64,000 nt of DNA, from contig CAJNOQ010000019.1 in assembly GCA_905250885.1 (NCBI GenBank), positions 1 to 64,000 of the forward strand, written 5' to 3'. The notes below the pieces were generated by a model. The model worked only from the letters and a program-made list of their open reading frames with translations. It was not told where the DNA came from and searched no databases. Position numbers and translations under genes: made by a program. Each line of letters opens with the position of its first letter. Position 1 is the stretch's first letter. The stretch comes from Didymodactylos carnosus (lineage: Eukaryota > Rotifera > Eurotatoria > Philodinida > Philodinidae). Below are positions 10,915 to 23,415 of this stretch, piece by piece.

Positions 10915-13900
10915 ATGTCTTCCCCAGCGTTGGCAACTACGACTGATATTTCAACAGATTTTCAAGCATTTCAAGTACGTCCAGTTATTAAAGATTTTCG
11001 ATTAGCAGCTGAATTATTTGCATCCAATGGCGATGTTGTTCTCATATGTGGTAAAGAAAAGCAAGAAAGACAAGGAATGTTATTAGTAGCATATGAAATT
11101 CAATCACGTGGTAGTGGAAACTTGAGTACTGATTATACATCAGCGTCAACAGCATCGGTTAGACTATTAAAAGTTGTTCGTATAAATAAAAAAGCTGTGA
11201 CACAATTAGAAACGGTACCCATAATTAAATTAGCTTTGTTATTGGGTGATGGTGTTTTGTCGCTGTTGGATATTGATTCACTTGTTGAAATGGCAACCGT
11301 ACCGCTTCCAAATTTGACGTTGTTTTCAAGTTGGTACGATTCAACAGTGCAATACGAAACATATTCATTAGGTAGTAGTAATAGTAACAAATCGACAAAA
11401 TCTAGTACGTCGGCAGATTCATCTGAGAGTTTAACAATTACTGATAGACCAAATGTGCCTTTTGAACTCCGTCTTGTTGTTGCTACAAAGAGAAAAGCAT
11501 TACTATTCTTCTCATGGTTTCCACAACAGCTACGTCTAGTTGAAAATAAAGAACCGAACAGAGGCGTCTTCGAATTATGGGAACAACCGAAAACATTAGC
11601 ATTAAGTAAAGAAAAACTATGCATCGGTTTGAGAAGATCGTATGCAATATGGAATATATCGACAGGAATAATGGAAAATGAAATTCCATTAAATAGTCAA
11701 ATACCTTATGAGCCTATAATAACATCATTACAAGAACGGCGTGGTTGGTGTTTACAAGTTGATTCAAATACAATATTTCTTGATACAACTTTTTGTCCTA
11801 TGTATCAAGAGGGTATATCAACGTGGAAAGAAATTCCATCGTCAATTGTTCAATCATCACCCTACGTTCTTGGATTAATGTCAAATTCAATTGATGTATG
11901 TACATTTATTCCACAGTCCATAAAATTATCGACAACAGCGACAACAAGCAGCAATATTCAACGATTATCTCCATCATCACTTGTTCAAAGTATTCCATAT
12001 AAAAATGTTAAAGGACGTTTGTGGATGGATACAAAAAACGAACGTATTTACGCATCAACATCAACTGATGTCGTTATCGTTGAACCTGTACCTGTGCGTA
12101 TACAACTCGTAAACTATATTGGAATGTGTAAATATGATTTAGCTCTAATATTAATTAAAGCTGTTTTGGGTAATAATAATAATATTTTACAAGAGGGTGA
12201 ACGTACAAGAGACGGTCATTGTCGTGGAAATATTGATCAAAAAAATTTAATTAAAGTATCATCTCTTATCACTAGTGAACAATCAAAAGTAAGTATCACG
12301 TTTTTCTTCCTAATAGGAGAAGGCATTCTACTGTTTATAATAGACCAGTCGTAACACAATTACTTTAGATTTTCTAACGAAACCGTTTTACTGAATGACA
12401 TCTCTAAAATATTAGTATATATTGTGGTTTGTTCTAGAATAACAAAGAAGAACTTGACATGGAAAGTATTCGTCGCTCAAGTCGTACTGATAGTCAAACT
12501 GCATCATCTGAACAATTTTTATGGGAAGAATACTATAAAGTTGGTATTATGTATGGCTTTCAATTATTTCATCGTCAACAATTTGAACAATCATTTGAAC
12601 AATTTACCGACTATTTAGCTGATCCATGTGAAGTTATTTCATTATTTCCAAGTATGATTGGTGAACGATGGATATATCAAAATCAATCATTTCGTCAATT
12701 TATTCAGCAACATAAACATTTTTCACCACCAGTCGATTTACTCGGTGTTCAATTAGATCATGCATTAAAACAATTACAAGACTATTTAACACACGTACGA
12801 TCTGTCTATCAAAAAATATCAAGGTATTCGAATGAACAACAACATTGGATTGAAGTTGAATCATTAATGAGAAATCAATTGATATTAAAAAATGTTAAAG
12901 ATTTATTGGTGGTTGTTGATACAGCATTGTTAAAATGTTATTTATTAGATAATAATAACACACTTGTTAATTCATTATTAAGAGTGGATAATAATTGTTT
13001 ACAATCTGAAGTTGAATATGAATTAAAAAAACATCGAAAAATGGCAGAATTAATATCATTCTATGAAAAATATGATCGACATCAAGAAGCTCTCGATCTC
13101 ATTATTAAAACAACTCAAAATAATGCATCAATAACAAATAAATATGAGTCAATAATAAAATATTTAAAAAAATTAGACAATGAACGCTTATTATTGATAT
13201 TTGAATATATTAAACCAATATTGAAAGTAGCAATAAACGATAATAATGAACAATTAAAACAGCAAATATTAAACGTGCTTGCGGATGAGACTCAAGATAC
13301 ATCAAATAATAATCTTCAAACATCGCCACCAATGACAGCGCCAATTCGTTCATCAAAACTTGACTGTTTGAAAATATGTGAATTTTTAAATGAGATTAAT
13401 CCTGATTTCTACATTATGTATCTTGATCATATTAAATTCAGAGATGATATTGAAAGTCATAGACGAGAAATACATAATCAATTAGTTTATGCTTATTGTA
13501 AACATATTAAACAATTGACTGAAAAATTAAAACCATTAGAAAAAACAAATGAAGAACAAAAAATTTCAGGTGAGTACAAAGTGTTGCATAAAAAAATTTT
13601 CTTCACAGAAAGTGGCTGGCGAAAAAAAGTTTTCTAAATTTTCGGCAGAAAGTTCCTTGTAGAAAACCGTCAAAGATTTTGTCGGAAAAATGTTTTTAGG
13701 GAGGGGTCAGCTCCCTCTTCCCTTATCAGGAAGTCTGTTCAAGGTACTGGTGTTCATACTCTTTAATGTATTCCTTAGCAAATGGTTATGCAACACCCTG
13801 TACAAGAGTTCTTATGATGTACAGAAATTGAGCGCCAACTGTTATAATATAGAAAGATAAACTCATGGGCGTAGACCACCTACGTTAGTCACCAGAGTAT

Positions 13901-14849
13901 CCTAAAAAAAATAAAGCAAATGCTACGTCTTTCAAAGCAACTGTCTACGAAGAAGTGAACGATGAGCGTTTTTTTTCCTTGATACATCTTTTCTCATATC
14001 ACAGAAATTACGCTGACAAACCCTTTTTATTTTATTTTAGATAATGATATAATGAACAGTACGTCTACCTCCACCCACGGTTTAGACATGTTGACGGGAA
14101 ATGAGTTAAAAGTTGTTTTAGGATTAAAACGTCAATTAATCCTGTATGAAGACAAATTGAAAGACTTTCTATTAGATTCTCGATGTCGATGTGATTATGA
14201 AAAAATGGAAGCCTATTTTTTAAAAGAAAATAACGATAATAATTATTTATTTAATTTAAGTTATGGTATTGTACTCGGTAAACTATCAAAACATGAGCAA
14301 GCATTAGAAGTATTTATTCAAAATGGTTACTATACAGATGCTGAAAATTATTGTGAACAAATATATAATCAAGGACAAGTTAGTTTAGCACGAGATTTAT
14401 ATCGAAAATTATTAGAATGGTATTTACATAAAACAGATACAGAGCACAAGGAAACAGCATTAAAAACGATTTTACGTATTGTTGATACAGCATCGGAACG
14501 TTTGGATCCTGTACAAACATTAGAAATTTTACCTAATAATTTAGAATTAAAAAGTATTCGACGATTTTTAGAACAATCAATACAAACATGTTCAAAAACA
14601 AAACGAACAAATCAATTACAACGAAATTTATTATTTTTACAATTATTACAAGTACAAAAAACGCGTATTCAAAATGAATATTATTCATTTACAATGAATA
14701 ATGATACAAAATGTGATCAATGTGATTCACCTATATCACCACAGCAAGCCGTCGTTCGATTTCCACAAAATCGTCTTGTTCATTTATTTTGTCGAGCAAA
14801 ATATGAAAATAAAATGAATGAAACTAGTTATATGACAAAACGACGTTAA
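10915..14849 (+). CDS. VPS39: VPS39 / Vam6, HOPS tethering subunit, 3 exons
   Basis: Exons 10915-12288, 12438-13569, 14041-14849, 1104 aa (human 886). VPS39 is the Rab7-side subunit of the HOPS complex, which tethers late endosomes and lysosomes before fusion. The first ~380 residues form a CNH-type beta-propeller region. Clathrin-repeat-like helices follow, with DTALLKCYL, KHRKMAELISFYEKYDRHQEAL and LGKLSKHEQALEVF closely matching the vertebrate protein. The C-terminus keeps a zinc-binding set, C1060, C1063, H1083, C1086 (CDQC and HLFC). The first ATG sits directly after a TTTGCTTCAG acceptor-like site, suggesting a leaderless or trans-spliced 5' end. The extra length lies mainly in Ser/Asn-rich loops. 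Intron 2 (471 bp) carries a dispersed repeat fragment. Confidence 0.92.
13737..13806 (+). repeat. Dispersed repeat fragment in VPS39 intron 2
   Basis: Runs from TTCAAGGTACTGGTGTTCAT to CAACACCCTGTACAA. Its two halves recur near 7289-7330 (same strand) and 6862-6905 (opposite strand). No coding content. Confidence 0.65.
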
Positions 14850-17232
14850 TTAACGTTTCTGAGTAAATAGAACAATATGATTTTGTCGACTCACACTCTC
14901 TTTATTTCGACTTGTTTATCTAGTCCTTTTTTTTGCTCTATCAGAATCATAATGAAGTTCAATGATTCTTTTAAACTCATTGACTTCATTTTAGATTACT
15001 CTTTTTGTACAACTGATTAATATTTTCTTTGATTAATACAATGTAAGAATAATGATTATAGAAACCGTGAATGCATAGACTACTTTCATCTTTCAAAATT
15101 TGTAATTTTTTTAATATTGTATTAGTCATATATTTTTTTTTGTTTGATCACGCGACTGTGTTAATTTTAATACCTGTGGTTTTTTCGTACTACATAAAAC
15201 GGTATTCCGATTCGTAGTGATTTTTTTGATTTTTTTGTCTGAAGACGATTATTTCTCTAGTAGAAATTAACGAAAACTGGTATTAAATTAACTTATACGC
15301 TTACATTATATAATTTCAGTTCGAGTTTATGAAAAATTTAATGAAAAAGAACAATCAACACTCGAAAGAATTGTTCTATCGTAATCATAATAATTTTGAT
15401 TTCATTGCTTGGATAATAACTTCAATAACATTATCATAATATTATAGGAGTGGGTCTCTTGCGTAATGGTATAGTAGAGCTGAATAGGTTAGTTGAAAGT
15501 GAGCATTAGTGGAAGATCGAGTGATTAAATGTCACAATAAATAACACTGGTGGCATAAATAACTTTCCCTTAGCAGACAGAGACATGACGATTAAAGTTT
15601 ATCTGAGTACTGTGATATCTCTTAAAACTCCTCTGGCAAGCATGCATTTTGAGAGTTATATATGATGTGGAAACGCCACGTCTCCTCTTTCGATCAGAAC
15701 CGGGTTTTTTGTTTCGAAAAACGCGTTTTCCGGCTTTTTAAAGAAAGTTTTCTGGAAGCGCTTAGCAGCAGCAAAATTAGCCAAAAGATTAGTAATTTTT
15801 GGAAAAATTGAGCTCCGTTATGTCATAATGCCGAATGTTTACTTTAATTTAAGACGAACCCGTATTTTCTGAGGCTTAAGATTGAGAAAATTTTTTTATA
15901 AATGTCGAAACCCACTCGTTGAATCTTGTATCTGATATAACTTGAGAAAAACTAAAAATTCGAGCTAGAAATTTTAAGTGCGAGCTATTCTTGATAAGAC
16001 TAACATTCATTGAAAATTTCATTAAGTTCGAACATGGAAATCGTTTTCTGAGTGGAGGAGGACCTTAAATGTTAACTCCGCTGTTTACAGGAACCATGTC
16101 CAATGATACATGTCTTTTACTCACCTGTCTAAAACAGATAGAAGCTCTTTCTTTTCAACTGACTCTAGTCAACGTTTATTATGCGCTGCGAACGCCTATT
16201 TACATAAAATTAAACTCGATTCTACAAAGTCTTCAACGTCAAAATTTCATTTTAAAATAAAAAATGGTATTAAAAACTGTGAATGATAGTACACGACAGC
16301 TATACAGATTCTCAATTATGAAACAGAAACGTGATCTTTCAGTATTTTTATTTTGATTAAACTAATTGAATAAATTCAAAGAGTAGTATGTTCTTCGTTG
16401 CGTTGAAATATGCAAAGATATTAGTCAATTACATTCTAAATCAATAGTTTTTGAGTGAAATAGTGTACGACAATACAAAGATTCCGTACTGAACTTATCT
16501 ATTTCACCATATCATTTACATTCTCTGAGGTCATTTTTATTTGTATTAACTGAATTTTATTCAACCATACTCGACCGAAGACCGTCAGAATACTTAAGGA
16601 AAAAAGTTAATAAATTAGCTCATAATAGTCTTTAACACATTCACTGTTCACGTAATAATAACTACTTAAATTAAATGAATCATATATGATACATGAACAG
16701 TGAACGTGTTAAACATCGTTTTAAGATTTTCTATTAAAAATGTACGATAGACAAAACGATTACTAGAAAAACATTAGAAGAACATTTATAATAAACAGTT
16801 TAGAAATACAAAATGCAAAAAATTTAAAAAAAAATATTTAAATAATTAAGAAATGAATTTGTTAAAATATAAATAGATTATCGAATATTATGAACATTAT
16901 TTCGAATAAAAACAGAGTGTAAAGATTGAATATAGTTTATGTAACGAAATATGCATATTTGATCATCAAAAGTTCTTCTTACTATCATTGTTTGATGTTC
17001 TATAATCATCATTTCCAGTAAGCTATATAATTAGATGTTATTAATATTACTTTTAATTTTTAGATATTTATTCATTTACCATCTGTCAGATATTCCTTCA
17101 TCTATACAGAGAATATTATCATCTCGAATATATCCAACAATTGTTATTATTTTTTATAATTCATTTAATTCAGTATTATACTTATTTCGTTTTTCATATT
17201 TGAATGTAATCATCTAATTAAACATAAAAATC
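14850..17232. other. Intergenic between VPS39 and ING, no gene seen
   Basis: 2.4 kb of AT-rich DNA. A 63-aa open frame at 16069 shows no family. The only structured item is a short inverted repeat at 16631-16713. The last ~500 bases are very AT-rich and probably hold the ING promoter. Confidence 0.55.
16631..16713. repeat. Short inverted repeat with ~22-bp arms
   Basis: The left arm TTTAACACATTCACTGTTCA and the right arm TGAACAGTGAACGTGTTAAA pair with one mismatch across a ~40-base spacer. It could be the ends of a very small TIR element. Confidence 0.6.
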
Positions 17233-17976
17233 ATGGAATTTGAAGAATTTGTCGAATCATTAGAATCATTACCCATTGATTTGAGTCGAAATTTACGTTT
17301 ATTACGTGAATTAGATGATAAAAATTTACAATTAAGACAAGAATGTTTTCATATAAGTGATAAATTTAAACAAGAAATAGATAACATACAAAAACGTGAA
17401 CATATTAAAATATTGAATGATATACAAATACGTCGATTACAATTAGCTGATGAAAAAGTTGTTTTAGCAGAACAAGCATCAGAATTATGCGAAAAACATA
17501 TTCGACGTCTTGATGATATTCTAGATCACATTACTACACAACAATCGATAATGAAAATGTCCAATGTTCATAATAAAAAACGTTCATTATCACCATCAAC
17601 CGACGATCAAAATCAAAATAATAATAAAAAACGTAAAACAAAACAAATATTAGATTCAGTATTAAATAAAAAACAATTACCCGAAACAAAAACATTTGTA
17701 CGTGTACCAAAAAAATTGTTACAATCAACAACAACAAATAATATAACAACAGATCAGGAACGAATTAATATTGAAGAATATGGTATGGAAATTGATCCAA
17801 ATGAACCACGTTATTGTACATGTAATCAAGTTAGTTTTGGTCGAATGATTAAATGTGATAATGAATCGTGTCCATTAGAATGGTTTCATTTTCAATGTGT
17901 CAATGTTGATGTTGCACCAAAATCAGATCAATTGTGGTTTTGTCCACAATGTAGAGAGAATATTAAACACAAATAG
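17233..17976 (+). CDS. ING4/5: Inhibitor of growth (ING4/5-type) PHD protein
   Basis: Single exon, 247 aa, about the length of human ING4 and ING5. ING4/5 proteins target HBO1/MOZ-type histone acetyltransferase complexes to H3K4me3 nucleosomes. The N-terminal ING domain covers residues about 3-105 (LESLPIDLSRNLRLLRELD; CEKHIRRLDDIL). A Lys/Arg-rich stretch around 125-140 (NKKRKTKQ) looks like the nuclear localisation signal. The C-terminal PHD finger is complete, C4HC3: C195, C197, C208, C213, H219, C222, C237, C240. Y194, M205 and W217 are placed as in the methyl-lysine cage of the family. AATAAA lies at 18213. No intron was found. ING4 versus ING5 cannot be told apart by eye. Confidence 0.93.
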   Translation: MEFEEFVESLESLPIDLSRNLRLLRELDDKNLQLRQECFHISDKFKQEIDNIQKREHIKILNDIQIRRLQLADEKVVLAEQASELCEKHIRRLDDILDHITTQQSIMKMSNVHNKKRSLSPSTDDQNQNNNKKRKTKQILDSVLNKKQLPETKTFVRVPKKLLQSTTTNNITTDQERINIEEYGMEIDPNEPRYCTCNQVSFGRMIKCDNESCPLEWFHFQCVNVDVAPKSDQLWFCPQCRENIKHK

Positions 17977-18421
17977 TTTATAAATTTCAAACATTTTTTA
18001 ATTCTGTCATTTTTCTTATAAATTGTGTAACTAAACTCAACTATTTTCTTCTGCTATTATTTTTTCTTAAATACAATATGTCGCTAGTTTTGAATTAAAT
18101 TATGAATGTTTATTATTATTATTTTTTTTTGTTAAATTTATTTACATTTTCGTCGTTTTGCTTTATTTTTATTGTACTGTATTAAGAAAAATTATTTTTT
18201 CGAATCGTATTAAATAAAATCTCTTTTTCCATCTCATCTTGGATTATTGTCATTCTTTTAAAATATTGGCACAGAATAGTGGTCACCAAAAAGTTTTCTC
18301 TATTTATGTAACGACGTTAAGGTTACTGAAAAAACCTAAACTACTCTCGTATAAGCTTGAATTTATTCAAAACTTTAATAGTTTTAAGTCAATCAGATCA
18401 AATAACTCTGGTGCCAAGTTC
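17977..18421. other. 3' flank of ING
   Basis: AT-rich sequence with AATAAA at 18213. No gene is seen. Confidence 0.6.
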
Positions 18422-18660
18422 AGAGCTCTTCAGTACCTTGATTTGTAGATAAAATCTTGCTTATCAGAATGAGATGATCGCCTACTCTGCAGTTTCTTGA
18501 GAACTAGTTAAAATATCCTTATTTCGTTTTAGAACTTAGTTACAGCAGTGTATCTCAATGTTCGTGACATATATCTATATGAAAGACCCTGAAGAGTAGA
18601 CGCGTATCTCATTCTGATAAGCAAGATTTTATCTACAAATCAAGATATCGGAGAGCTCTA
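18422..18660. repeat. Foldback element A, ~239 bp
   Basis: The left arm includes TTGATTTGTAGATAAAATCT and CTTGCTTATCAGAATGAGAT. The right arm, 18600-18660, is its reverse complement with few changes. The ends read AGAGCTCT on both sides. No coding content. Confidence 0.75.
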
Positions 18661-18750
18661 GATGTTCTTTTTTTTCAGAAGATGTAAAAAGTGGAAAATA
18701 TCGATAAAACGTAATGGAATTTTAAAATATTCAAAGGAATTTTCCTAAGT

Positions 18751-19097
18751 GTCCACCTCTGTTTTTAATGATATTAAGCCTGTAGTTAGAAACTATTGTT
18801 CTATGAAAAAGCCTAAAAGGATTTGTGCCCATGTGACTTCTTTCAAAAGTTATAAATTTTTTTGTTTGTTTATAGAAGGAGTCACAGTAACACTGAAGTT
18901 TTTGCATCTCGGTAAAAATAACCAGATAAGAGCTGAAATTTGTATTGCAAAAACTTCAATGTTACTGTGACTCCTTCCATAAGCAAACAAAAAAATTTAT
19001 AACTTTTGAGAGAAGTCACATGGGCACAAATCCTTTTAGACTTTTTCATAGAACAATAGTCTCTAATTACAGGCTTAATATCATTGAAAATGGAGGC
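18751..19097. repeat. Foldback element B, ~347 bp palindrome
   Basis: The two ~145-bp arms pair closely (for example AATGATATTAAGCCTGTA against its complement) around a loop near 18900-18955. Two look-alike open frames on opposite strands are the two arms read outward and should not be taken as genes. Related sequence recurs twice at 44616-45150. Confidence 0.8.
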
Positions 19098-20493
19098 ATT
19101 CAATTTTGCATACGCGCAAATAAAAAAAATAAAAATACGCCTTCACTATTAAAAAAACAAATTTATTCTATATTATTTCGTTGTTTATCTACAATAGTTA
19201 TTCTCGCAAAAATTCGATCTCGTGCAGATTGTCATTGATATTAGTAGATATACTGAATCTTTTCTTTGTTTGCATAACCAGCAAATTAAACACTCTCACG
19301 TCATTAATTATTTAGCATTGCCGCAAACTTGTGGCTTTCTTTATTAAGACGCATGAGAAATTATCTTGAGCCATATTGTTTTCTCCTTTCGGTTACTAGG
19401 CAGGAGTCGTCAAGATTTGTTATTATTCTTTTATTGCCGATAAATCTGTTCACTCGCTTTTTCATAGATAGATGAGCTAATGACAATTTCGTGGCTGAAT
19501 CGGTATCCATGTATATATCTGATACTGTTGTATTAAGTTATTCTTTTCCTTGATATTTTCAGCATTCTCTAGTATTTCATAAGCAAAATAACTGTTAACA
19601 TGCTAGTTAGTGACATGCAGTGTATTTTCTACCTTCCATCACTGTTAAACTGTTTCGGACTATTCGATTCAGGCCACCTTCTGGTTCATAGAATAGTGAA
19701 GATTGTTGGGTTCTTTATTCATCCTATGCAAAAATTATTCTTTTATTTTCGTTTGCCAAAGCAAAGTTTCTAGGTTAAGTACAAATCTTTACTGTTTCAA
19801 ACATATGATTCGCTACTTTATTCTCTTGCTTCAATAAATCTGTTCACTCAGTTTCATATCGACTGTACTGTTTTAGTTAGCAATCTCTAATGTTCGTCAT
19901 ACAACTTGTCATATTTTAAGTGATCCATGTTGTCCTGTCTGAAATCATCACTTTTGTATTTGAGATGGTGTAGATAATCATATTCTATTAGCTTTTCTCT
20001 GATTAATTCCTTTACAGTATTTGCTTAAATTTTTCAGAGAATGTTTTATGATAAGATTCAGCATCAATCAAAAATGTCTGTTTATCATCTTTTTGGAACA
20101 AGGCTCTGTTGCACCTTCAACTTACGTCAGGAAATTATCAGTTTCACTAAACAAGCTCGAGTACAAAGGGACTGAATCACCTAGTGCTTTCTCAAACTGG
20201 CGGATGCTTGAAGTAGCACACCACGCTAAAAACGATTCTATATACTTACAACACGCACATAAAAAAGGTAAGGCACTGTTGTTTTAATATGGCAGAAAAA
20301 AAGATTAAAAGAGCATCTAATCATACGCGCCGGCACCAGAGACCCGTCAATAGACTTAACTAGGTTTCAGTTCGTAGCTATTAGGGAAAACGTGTCGATA
20401 GTAAAGTCAAGAAGATAGAATATAATTTTAATCAATACAACTGCGATGGCAATATTTATTTTACAAGTTTTCTGAATAGTGGCTAAATTTTTA
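19098..20493. other. Intergenic, no gene recognised
   Basis: Contains an 88-aa open frame (20021-20287) without recognisable family. Near 20452 lies the reverse complement of AATAAA, the likely polyadenylation signal of the minus-strand PITP gene. Confidence 0.5.
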
Positions 20494-21519
20494 TCAGATA
20501 TTTTTCTTTGTACAATTCGGCCATGCAGCTGATTCGCTCTGCGGTTTGAGTACTCCCATTAAAGTAACCAAGCGTGCGGCTTTGCTTGGATGTTTTTTTT
20601 CCTCATCCATCAATTCGCCTTCTTTTCGGTGTTTTTGAGCATATTCTTGTGGCATCGATTTTTCTTTGTCGATGTTTATCGATTTTATTTGTCTTTTCAA
20701 TCGTTCTTCATCTTCGTGTATAGTTATTAATGATAATTCGTACCAATTGTCGATATTACAAAATAATTTTTGATGAAAACGATGATAGATTTCTTTTTGA
20801 GCATTAAATATCAGAGAAGAACTTACTGTATTAGCTATAAATGCTTTTAATTTACTTTTTTCATCCGTTGATATTTCAACAAGTTTATAACAACACATTA
20901 TCGGCACATCATCTAGTTGTGATGAATGTTTTTCTGCTTGATTATGTTGATGATTTGATGTTAATGATTCCCACCATGATTTTGAAAATGGATTACGTTC
21001 TATTTTTTTTGATTGACATAATAATGGATCTTCTTCTTTTTTGTAATCATCATTGACTTTACTGGCAATATTGATTATTTCAATAGTACGTTTATCAAGT
21101 TGGTCTTTAGTTAAATGAAATGGATTGTCTGTGGTACCTGAATCTTGAAGGTATACAGATTGAATTGTTATTGTAATTCTATGTTCTTCATTTTTAATTA
21201 TTGTCAGCGTATACGGATAATCATACCAACTACATTCGTCTAATTCAATACCATTACCACTTGACTTTGATGATATTAGATCAAGAAATTTTGGCGTTTG
21301 ATTTGTTAAATTATATTTTTTATGTGTATGAATACCTTTTAATGGACGATGTACACTGGCAGATATTTCGTACTCCTTTTTCGGTTCATCAATAAATGTT
21401 ACACAATTCTGACACGATATCCAAGTTTCCCTCAAAATTTGTAATTCTGTCCATTGCTGACCGATTTTATATTCGTCAACAGTCAATGGTAATGGTATAC
21501 GAAATTCTTTGTATCTCAT
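20494..21519 (-). CDS. PITPN: Class I phosphatidylinositol transfer protein
   Basis: Single exon, 341 aa (human PITP alpha and beta about 270). PITPs exchange phosphatidylinositol and phosphatidylcholine between membranes and supply PI for phosphoinositide signalling. Seen: MRYKEFRIPLPLTVDEYKIG at the start, THKKYNL containing the Thr-His-Lys of the inositol-binding site, KKEEDP, CCYKLVEI, and RFHQKLFCNIDNWYEL near the C-terminus, all in family order. The tandem tryptophan loop (KWWGL in vertebrates) that docks on membranes is absent; Asp/Glu/Lys/Ser residues occupy that position. There is an insertion of about 25 residues near 185 and a charged C-terminal extension of about 50 residues. The start is chosen because it aligns with the family start; an acceptor-like TTGTTTTCAG ends 11 bases upstream, indicating a 5'-UTR or leader splice site. 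Confidence 0.93.
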   Translation of the reverse strand: MRYKEFRIPLPLTVDEYKIGQQWTELQILRETWISCQNCVTFIDEPKKEYEISASVHRPLKGIHTHKKYNLTNQTPKFLDLISSKSSGNGIELDECSWYDYPYTLTIIKNEEHRITITIQSVYLQDSGTTDNPFHLTKDQLDKRTIEIINIASKVNDDYKKEEDPLLCQSKKIERNPFSKSWWESLTSNHQHNQAEKHSSQLDDVPIMCCYKLVEISTDEKSKLKAFIANTVSSSLIFNAQKEIYHRFHQKLFCNIDNWYELSLITIHEDEERLKRQIKSINIDKEKSMPQEYAQKHRKEGELMDEEKKHPSKAARLVTLMGVLKPQSESAAWPNCTKKNI

Positions 21520-22491
21520 TTTTTGTTCTACTGAAAACAATCTAAATGATTAACTTAACAATTGAAGACGATCATTCGGTTCTGAGTTTGCTCTGTGTAA
21601 GATGTAAACAAAACAAATAGATAGATAAGTATTTTTGACAAAATACTAAGTCGAGTGAGAATGATAGATAGAGAGAGAGAGAAGTAATTCAATGATATAT
21701 TTGCCCTAGCAACAATAGAAATTTCTTTCTATGCGCCGTTTCCAGTGAAGCAGATCCGACATTTTTAGACTGCAGGCTGCGCATCCCATAAACAAAACGT
21801 ATAATAAACTTTTATGTTGTACTCCTTTATGAGCAACGCAAAGCAGCGATCAAGTGGTTATTATATATATATTAGGCTGGGAGTAGTCTAAGGTGTCAGA
21901 TTCCAAAATAAGGAAAGTTGCTGATCAACCATGAACCGCTAAATAAGTCATTTGTTTCCTAGATTTACTCATAACAAATTCCGTATTGGTACAGCCGATA
22001 CTGAATTTTAGGATGGCTCTTAGGATTCTACTTGCGTCAAGATCGAAATCCCTACATGAAATTGTAATTCTACTGATAGAAGGAGGATATATTACCGATT
22101 AAAAGAAAGTGAGACTTTTAGTGTATAGTGATATATAGTTAGTTATACACAGATGTTTTGTTCGTTAGATATTAGACGAGAGATTTCATTATTTCTATTA
22201 GATGTATTTTCGTTATTACATAAAACAGCAATCAAGCAATGATTTGAAAGATTATCGTTGTATTAAAATCCAGTACAAGTACTATAGGTGTATTAAAACC
22301 CATCACGTGAATTATTATAATTAATAACACTACCAGGTTCCTTTTCACATGTTCAATTTACATTCCTCAAGTCTGATATAAGAACAGATATAATAACTTG
22401 AGTATTTATGTTTATTCAACTCTTGATTTTGCCAGTAGTATTTTTACATTTTACTTACTGTCTTGAGAAAAACGCGTTTATCACCATTTTC

Positions 22492-22635
22492 CACCATTTT
22501 CAGGGCTACCAAAGAACGACAGCGTTCTTAAGAACACATTCGATAGTAGCCGTATTTTGGGCACAAGAACGCATCTGAAAAAATACATTAGAACTCGTAA
22601 GAACGCGTTCTCAAGATTAAATTGACACTCGACCG
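22492..22635. repeat. Iterated-palindrome patch, word AGAACGCGTTCT
   Basis: The words AAGAAC, ACGCGTT and GTTCTTA and their complements recur many times within about 140 bases, for example GCGTTCTTAAGAAC and AGAACGCGTTCTC. This is one of several loci here built from one short word and its reverse complement. Confidence 0.55.
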
Positions 22636-22984
22636 CCTTATTCCCTTAAAATATATAATGCTAAATTTTTGTCCTTCTAACCGAAGTTTATATCATTAGA
22701 GCGACGATTATCTCTATCTCTTTAAAAAGATCTGTAACGTTAATCACCTTAAAAGAATAGAGAAAATCTGTTTCTGGAAGAAATTGAAGAGACGGTTAGC
22801 TGCAAAACACCAATCGTACTTTGTTAAAAGACTGAACAACAGGTTTGTGAGAAAATATTCAAAAGTGAAGGTCATTGACAATATTCTCGGAACATGATCA
22901 AAGATCCTGTTGTAATTTTAAGATCTCAAAGGTAGAAATTCTTTATTGCAAACTAAAAAACTCAACTTTTTATAAAAAAATTTA

Positions 22985-23293
22985 ATGAAAACAAATATGA
23001 GTGAAGATATGTATATAATTATAAGCAAAATCTTTTCAGAAAAAAGGAAGAGTAGAAAGAGAAAAAGATTCAGATCATTAAAGGCAAGATTGCGGTCAAA
23101 AATTCACCAGAATAAAAGGAACATTCGGAAGGCACATTCGTTCGTTTCTCACAAGTTACAAGCAAAGGAAAAACCTGAGTTTGCATTCTGGCACAGGCGC
23201 AATTCATTAAAATATAAGTTAAGTAATTATTGTAAGAAAAATATTACAAAAAAAGGCACTTGCTCATATGCACAAAAGAGTGTAAGTTTTTAA
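22985..23293 (+). other. Unassigned 102-aa basic open frame
   Basis: Begins with ATG and encodes a very Lys/Arg-rich protein (SEKRKSRKRKRFRSLKARLR). The composition could simply reflect an A-rich strand. No splice context, family motif or polyadenylation signal supports it. Kept only as a possibility. Confidence 0.15.
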
Positions 23294-23415
23294 ATCTGAC
23301 TCTAATAACAAAATAATACAAGATAAGATTTTAACAGCAAAGGCACTTATGAACGAGAGTCACCAATTTCAAAATAAATTGTTTTTTTTTGCTACACACC
23401 ACATTTGTTCCTATA

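Larger units (their letters stand above)
21520..23415. other. Divergent-free gap between two minus-strand genes; repeats only
   Basis: Upstream region of PITP and downstream region of ANKEF1. It holds a palindrome-rich patch at 22492-22635 and a 102-aa Lys/Arg-rich open frame at 22985-23293 (+) that I could not assign. No other coding signal. Confidence 0.5.

Noticed and set aside
11133-11689. Minus-strand open frames over VPS39 exon 1
   Set aside because: Shadow frames of a clearly coding plus-strand exon.
18749-19103. Two similar ~73-aa open frames on opposite strands
   Set aside because: They are the two arms of one palindrome read outward.
20021-20287. 88-aa plus-strand open frame
   Set aside because: No recognisable motif or gene context; left as intergenic.
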